Assembly (NCBI GenBank): GCA_937944095.1
Contig: CALEAC010000038.1
Location: 1-41,996, forward strand
Length of the DNA stretch: 41,996 bases
Source of the DNA: an uncultured Saprospiraceae bacterium
Lineage (GTDB): Bacteria; Bacteroidota; Bacteroidia; Chitinophagales; Saprospiraceae
Direction of reading: 5' to 3'
This document shows, one piece after another, positions 41,519-41,996 of this stretch; the first letter of the stretch is position 1; every line of letters starts with the position of its first letter. The notes beneath the pieces are model-generated. The model saw only the letters and a list, made by a program, of their open reading frames with translations, made no database searches and was not told the DNA's origin. Position numbers and translations under genes: made by a program.

Positions 41519-41996
41519 TCAGCGCATGACTTTTACAAAAGCATTGAGTAGGAGATTAGAGTCTGAAGAGATTAACCTGTCGAGTGATCTATCTGCTGCT
41601 TTGGATATCATTCCTAGATCGCCGATAACCTTCTTGAGTTCATCAGAATGAGGACAGGCTGCATTAATTTTCGAAATCTCCTTAATCATTTCTAGCATTG
41701 GATTAAGCTCTTTTTCTTTTCTCTTCTTGAGGGTTTTCTTGAAGACTGTCCAGAAGTCCTTTTCTGCTTCATAGAAATCTCTTCTCTCCCCTGGCTTAGA
41801 TCGCCGGTATATGAGTCCCCAATCCATGAGCGCTCGTAGATTCATATTGGCATTTCCCCTCGAAATCTGAAGATCCTCCATAATATCTTCAGCACTAAGT
41901 AGTGCCGGGTCTATTAATAACAAGGCGTGGATGTGACCCATGGTCCTACATATTCCCCAGTTACAGCCTAACTCTCCCCAGGTGGATATAAATTGT
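41519..41996 (-). CDS. GbsR/MarR-family transcriptional regulator (N-terminus beyond window)
   Basis: The ORF track starts at Met 41941, but the frame stays open to the right edge. The extra residues read FISTWGELGCNWGICRTMGH, which matches the conserved N-terminal segment of GbsR-like proteins, so the real start lies outside the window. A winged helix follows (LSAEDIMEDLQISRGNANMNL, then ALMDWGLIYRRSKPGERRDFY), then a helical C-terminus with a late cysteine (about residue 94 of the ORF). The family includes repressors of osmoprotectant genes. Here it directly precedes the nitrilase gene, suggesting control of nitrile or osmolyte metabolism, unproved. Confidence 0.9.
   Translation of the reverse strand, partial: QFISTWGELGCNWGICRTMGHIHALLLIDPALLSAEDIMEDLQISRGNANMNLRALMDWGLIYRRSKPGERRDFYEAEKDFWTVFKKTLKKRKEKELNPMLEMIKEISKINAACPHSDELKKVIGDLGMISKAADRSLDRLISSDSNLLLNAFVKVMR

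Overview
The window looks like chromosomal DNA of a member of the Bacteroidota. The evidence is a complete sprA gene (outer-membrane translocon of the type IX secretion system, T9SS), exported proteins with T9SS C-terminal sorting domains, a DPP11-type S46 peptidase, an M28/glutaminyl-cyclase-like lipoprotein, TANNTTTG-type promoter boxes and almost no Shine-Dalgarno signals. The ruvA-sprA and DUF4175-ATPase-ybeY gene orders fit the same phylum. A Saprospiria-like lineage is my guess, not something the sequence proves. There are no phage, transposon, CRISPR, rRNA or tRNA genes that I can see. This is mostly housekeeping and envelope DNA.

Layout. 1-2565 (-): M1 aminopeptidase lipoprotein, its C-terminus cut by the window edge. 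2680-4989 (+): membrane-anchored FMN glutamate-synthase-like protein, then ruvA. 5224-13571 (+): sprA and a CoA-pyrophosphatase-type Nudix gene, separated by a strong hairpin. 13727-19585 (+): small conserved protein, rhomboid protease with an endonuclease/exonuclease/phosphatase-fold protein, cysS, M28/glutaminyl-cyclase lipoprotein, thioredoxin-fold T9SS cargo. 19657-21888 (-): S46 dipeptidyl peptidase. 21979-24432 (+): membrane protein, SRAP (HMCES/YedK) protein, LexA/CI-like self-cleaving repressor. 24425-26211 (-): class III aminotransferase coupled to a hexapeptide acetyltransferase. 26322-28819 (+): two coupled exported thioredoxin-like proteins. 28814-30315 (-): anchored hypothetical protein and exonuclease III. 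30448-31194 (+): glycosyltransferase family 2. 31195-31683: non-coding, with a striking tandem hairpin array. 31684-33045 (+): radA. 33046-41996 (-): GbsR-type regulator (5' end off the window) with a nitrilase, S37 peptidase, DUF4175 protein, RsbW-like ATPase, ybeY, and an M14 carboxypeptidase with a T9SS tail.

Themes. Export and envelope proteolysis dominate: SprA exports T9SS cargo, a glutaminyl-cyclase-like enzyme could cap N-terminal Gln, and five exported proteins here have Gln predicted at +1 after signal-peptide cleavage (the Bacteroidetes Q-rule). DNA repair is the second theme: RuvA, RadA, exonuclease III, SRAP and a LexA-like repressor.

The most unusual item is the array at 31202-31549. 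It holds four units with a period of 85-92 bp. Each carries a near-identical core of about 29-35 nt beside a hairpin. The stem sequences differ between units but base pairing is kept. Read on the minus strand, three hairpins run straight into a T-tract, so the array looks like tandem terminators or small RNAs pointing away from radA. I do not recognise it as a known family.
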